From: Kalymmatonema hyalinum WJT4-NPBG1
GTDB lineage: Bacteria > Cyanobacteriota > Cyanobacteriia > Cyanobacteriales > Nostocaceae
Direction of reading: 5' to 3'
Length of the DNA: 35,356 nt
NCBI GenBank assembly: GCA_019359075.1
Contig: JAHHIB010000091.1
Span: 1 to 35,356 of the forward strand
Shown piece after piece: positions 32,606 to 35,356 of this stretch (positions within the stretch are counted from its first letter, which is position 1; the number at the start of each line of letters is the position of its first letter). The notes under the pieces were generated by a model. It did not search any database. It saw only the letters and a list, made by a program, of their open reading frames with translations, and was not told the DNA's origin. Position numbers and translations under genes: made by a program.

Positions 32606-33141
32606 TTTTACTCCTCAAGTTCAGTAAAAACCACCACACAAAAAAGAATCCAAATCCGCATGCTGTAGGCGTTCCCATATACGTGCTTTGCGAGGCTTGG
32701 CACTGGGTACAAAGCATACAAAACCATCGCGCTGTCAAGCATTTTGCAAGGATTCTCGCTTTCGACTGAGATTTTTAGATTTTGTTGGTTTTGCTTTGAA
32801 TGACAGTTTTAGCATAAACGCCGGAAGCCCCACGCCGTCCTGATAAGGCGGCGCTGGGTACGTCACAATGATTTATTTTCTAGAACCAACGGCATTACGA
32901 GTTGTTAGGCAAAGCAAAGTAGCATTTGACTAGCAATTTTAGAGAGTTTTGACTGTTTTCAGCTATTGATATAATTGCATATTTCTAAATATCTATCAAG
33001 ATACCGTACTTTAACACAATGATTTCTAGAGACTTTAGATAAGGTAAGATAGAAACAGCAAAAGTTGAATTAAAATTTGTACAAGTTTAGGTTAAGGTTC
33101 TCCTTAACTGTTTCCAGGACAATCCCCAGCACAATCCTAGG
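32606..33141. other. Intergenic stretch with a GC-rich hairpin
   Basis: 536 bp between divergent genes, with no open frame that looks coding. A GC-rich imperfect hairpin at about 32828-32861 (CCCACGCCGTCCT against AAGGCGGCGCTGGG) stands out from the AT-rich surroundings. The last ~150 bp are AT-rich and probably hold the promoter of the 33142 gene; no clear -10/-35 pair was assigned. Confidence 0.4.
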
Positions 33142-34167
33142 ATGGAAATCTTGCAAATTAAAAATGATAAATTTTCAGTCTTTCCAATCATTGACATCAG
33201 TGCGCTGGTGTCTGGAATTGGCAATCGCCACCAGGTAGCCACTGAAATTGGACAAGCGTGTCGCGAGTATGGATTCTTCTACATTGTCGGACACGGGGTG
33301 GACGAAGCATTGCAGCAGAGGTTGGAAAAGCTTAGTCGGCAGTTCTTTGCCCAAGATTTGCAAACCAAGCTTCAAATCCCCATGGCTTTGGGAGGTAGAG
33401 CATGGCGGGGATACTTCCCTGTTGGGGGTGAACTCACCTCAGGAAAACCTGACTTGAAGGAAGGTATTTACTTTGGGGCTGAGTTAGGAGACGACCACCC
33501 GCTTGTAAAAGCAGATACCCCCATGCACGGTTCTAACCTGTTTCCATCGAACATTAAGCTATTTCGCGAGACAGTCATAGAGTATATGGCAGCAATGACC
33601 CAGCTGGGACATACGCTAATGGCAGCCATTTCTTTGAGCCTCGGACTAGAGGAGTCCTACTTTGCTGAGCGTTACACATCAGATCCGCTTATATTATTCC
33701 GCATCTTCAATTACCCCCCTCATCCATCACCCTCTGATGGTGAAAAGAGGTGGGGGGTTGGTGAACATACAGATTACGGCGTCCTGACAATTTTAAAGCA
33801 GGACGACTTAGGCGGATTGCAGATAAAGTCGAAGTCTGGGTGGATAGATGCGCCCCCTGTTCCAAATTCTTTTGTATGCAATATTGGCGATATGCTAGAC
33901 CGCATGACGCGAGGACTATATCGCTCTACACCTCATCGCGTTCAAAATAAGTCGGGAAGAAACCGCCTTTCTTTCCCATTCTTCTTCGATCCCAACTTCA
34001 ACGTGGAAGTGAAGCCAATTGAACTAGACGGCGTGGGGGTAGTGCCTGATAACAAAGACGAACGCTGGGATCGGGCTAGTGTTCACGAATTTCGTGGAAC
34101 GTATGGTGATTACGTATTGAGCAAGGTATCTAAAGTTTTCCCACAGTTGCGTCAAGCGGTTTTTTGA
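33142..34167 (+). CDS. 2-oxoglutarate/Fe(II) oxygenase, isopenicillin N synthase-like
   Basis: 341 residues. The N-terminal DIOX_N region (FPIIDISALVSG ... ACREYGFFYIVGHGVDE) is followed by the jelly-roll core with the iron triad H209 and D211 (GEHTDYG) and H265 (STPHRV), and the 2-oxoglutarate-binding R275-x-S277 (RLSFPFF). FVCNIGDMLDRMTRGLYRSTPHRV is the family signature. Substrates of relatives include peptides, flavonoids, gibberellins and other small molecules; none can be assigned here. It is cytosolic and starts at ATG 33142. It is convergent with the cupin gene, only 3 bp between stops. Confidence 0.9.
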   Translation: MEILQIKNDKFSVFPIIDISALVSGIGNRHQVATEIGQACREYGFFYIVGHGVDEALQQRLEKLSRQFFAQDLQTKLQIPMALGGRAWRGYFPVGGELTSGKPDLKEGIYFGAELGDDHPLVKADTPMHGSNLFPSNIKLFRETVIEYMAAMTQLGHTLMAAISLSLGLEESYFAERYTSDPLILFRIFNYPPHPSPSDGEKRWGVGEHTDYGVLTILKQDDLGGLQIKSKSGWIDAPPVPNSFVCNIGDMLDRMTRGLYRSTPHRVQNKSGRNRLSFPFFFDPNFNVEVKPIELDGVGVVPDNKDERWDRASVHEFRGTYGDYVLSKVSKVFPQLRQAVF

Positions 34168-34170
34168 CGC

Positions 34171-34578
34171 TTACTCACTCTCAGCTACAGACCTGACCAA
34201 AGTCAAGTCCGATGGGCGCTCTGTATCATTTTCACCGAGGTACTCACCATTCTGAATTTCCAGGATAATCAGCGGAATAAACCCTGGATTTTCTACTTTA
34301 TGCAGCGCTGCGGGAGGAACAAACGTTGACTCGTTTCGATTCAGTACTCTTTCTTCGTTACCACAACTCACCTTTGCAATACCAGAAACTATGATCCAAT
34401 GTTCACTACGGTGATAATGAATTTGTGGTTTAATGCTGTGCTTAGGCTTGATTTCAAGACGATTAATTCTATAAGTCTCTCCTTCCTCTATGAGTTCAAC
34501 TTTACCCCAATATCGGATATCTGAATGTGAAGAAGATTGATTGACATTTGGCAAAACATTATTTTCATTGTGAGTCAT
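34171..34578 (-). CDS. Cupin, mannose-6-phosphate isomerase type II C-terminal-like
   Basis: About 135 residues from ATG 34576-34578; a GTG at 34683 would add 35 residues unlike the family. One cupin domain: IRYWGKVELIEEGETYRINRLEIKPKHSIKPQIHYHRSEHWIIVSG (metal ligands H-x-H and the following Glu/His, YHRSEHW) and FVPPAALHKVENPG (last His). This is the stand-alone form of the phosphomannose isomerase domain normally fused to GDP-mannose pyrophosphorylase. NGEYLGENDTER at the end is typical. It probably binds or isomerises sugar phosphates; no partner gene is nearby. Confidence 0.85.
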   Translation of the reverse strand: MTHNENNVLPNVNQSSSHSDIRYWGKVELIEEGETYRINRLEIKPKHSIKPQIHYHRSEHWIIVSGIAKVSCGNEERVLNRNESTFVPPAALHKVENPGFIPLIILEIQNGEYLGENDTERPSDLTLVRSVAESE

Positions 34579-34683
34579 AACTAGATTCTCAACTAGACAA
34601 CCATCACTACTGTTCAGCAATTTGTCAGTGAAAGGCGCGGGCATTGCGATAATTTGGAACCAAGTACCAACCTCCACACGCAA

Positions 34684-35021
34684 AGTTCAGCAATCAAATT
34701 AGAAACTCGGTACTTCATACATTGTATACCCAGCTTCTAGAGGATTTTAACTCTCATCAATTAAAAATACAAGGTTTTGATGGTGCAAAAAAAGTATTAA
34801 CTTATAATAAATTTTGTAATTTGACAATATCAACCACCAATAAGAATTTGCTTGCTTAACGACCGATTTGTCAAGGATAGTAGTGAACCAAATTTCTTAA
34901 TTTCTCTGGAAGAATATGTGTTAATGCTAATAAAAAAGGTTATGATCTTACCTACTATAATTTTAGGGGTTAGGCGGAAAACGAGTGCAGAGCTAAAAAA
35001 ACGTTGGTTGAGAAAAGTTTC
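34684..35021. other. AT-rich intergenic stretch
   Basis: No gene was assigned. An open frame from 34852 to 35088 (78 codons, TTG start) overlaps the GNAT remnant on the other strand and has no recognisable protein features. Confidence 0.35.
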
Positions 35022-35275
35022 TTATCGTTTACCCCAAGAAAAAGTTTTTTCCATAAAGGCACAGTGCTTTTCCACAAGCACATCTTGAAAACCGTGGCGT
35101 AAATATAATCGCTTGGCAGGGTTTGTGTGGAATACTCTTAGTTTGATAACAGATAACTGCAAAAGCTTTGCACGCGCTTCTATATTACTGAGAATCCAAC
35201 TACCGATACCAACATTTCAGTGTACTGGAATCAGGGTAAGCGCAAGAAAAAATGAGCCAAAAGATGCTAGACCCG
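35022..35275 (-). pseudogene. GNAT acetyltransferase pseudogene at window edge
   Basis: Read on the minus strand: MSGLASFGSFFLALTLIPVH, then a TGA, then, without a frame change, NVGIGSWILSNIEARAKLLQ and, further on, VFHTNPAKRLYLRHGFQD, VLVEKHCAFMEKTF, ending at TAA 35022-35024. NVGIGSWIL is the acetyl-CoA loop and NPAKRLYLRHGF the C-terminal GNAT signature. A single in-frame stop breaks the gene. The 5' part may continue upstream of the ATG near 35275 (YLRSPQSG...). Confidence 0.65.
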
Positions 35276-35356
35276 ACATTCCGCTCTGAGGTGATCGCAA
35301 ATATGAATTTTCAGTAGATCGAAAAGTTACGAGATAATGAGGGTTTCAGCCAATAT

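Noticed and set aside
34852-35088. A 78-codon open frame
   Set aside because: It overlaps the GNAT pseudogene on the other strand, which has clear family motifs; the plus-strand translation has none.
1-35356. Looked for CRISPR arrays, tRNA and rRNA genes
   Set aside because: No regularly spaced direct repeats of 25-40 bp and no tRNA or rRNA conserved blocks were seen by eye; a covariance-model scan would be needed to exclude a tRNA fully.

Overview
The window is chromosomal DNA from a cyanobacterium, most likely a filamentous Nostocales-type strain. About twenty HIP1 octamers (GCGATCGC) are scattered through it. It also carries a DUF760 protein, a NatFGH/BgtA-type amino-acid transporter, a cyanobacteriochrome GAF domain and several dispersed repeats of a cyanobacterial style (GGGTTTCCCG elements, GATCCCCGACTTCT inverted repeats, CGCAAAGA tandem repeats). 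No rRNA, tRNA or CRISPR array was seen. Gene density is moderate, and many genes are broken or fused, so this looks like an accessory, decaying and rearranging region.

Layout. 1-6.9 kb: small housekeeping or hypothetical genes (GlsB-like membrane protein, DUF760, SnoaL-like, Lin0512, a GNAT, a metallophosphoesterase, a VOC protein). 7.1-7.5 kb: an SDR gene destroyed by a small MITE-like insert. 7.6-10.4 kb: MFS transporter and flavin amine oxidase. 10.7-13.8 kb: a gene graveyard. A DHA2 efflux gene without its start, an SDR interrupted by a HIP1 palindrome and an IS200/IS605-like end, and a TetR gene with a stop codon all lie on the minus strand, meeting head-on a TnpB gene that has also lost its start. 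13.9-15.4 kb: GntR regulator with a candidate operator, then a HAD hydrolase. 15.4-16.7 kb: a GNAT remnant and an in-frame chimera of a response-regulator receiver with an aldo/keto reductase. 17.0-23.4 kb: an exported sugar-oxidation neighbourhood with two SMP-30/gluconolactonase paralogues in inverted orientation, a DUF4380 protein, a PQQ-type sugar dehydrogenase and an SbmA/BacA-like ABC transporter. 23.5-25.6 kb: a TPR protein and a truncated DXCF-type cyanobacteriochrome fused to a chemoreceptor scrap. 26.2-32.1 kb: natF-natG-[IscB]-natH-bgtA, an amino-acid ABC transporter operon with an IscB RNA-guided nuclease gene and its upstream putative omega-RNA inserted between the two permease genes. 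32.1-35.3 kb: a fatty-acid hydroxylase-like protein, a 2OG-Fe(II) oxygenase, a cupin and a GNAT pseudogene at the edge.

The most notable items are these. (1) The full-length IscB has Ala in place of the catalytic RuvC-I Asp (KIAPGAKTTG instead of the usual DPGSKTTG form), while its HNH motif is intact, so it may be a natural HNH-only nickase. (2) A nested hairpin at the IscB element's right side pairs with the Shine-Dalgarno of natH. (3) The window holds representatives of both OMEGA nuclease families, IscB and TnpB, with no TnpA transposase. (4) The receiver-AKR chimera and the cyanobacteriochrome-MCP fusion are both deletion products that kept an open frame.
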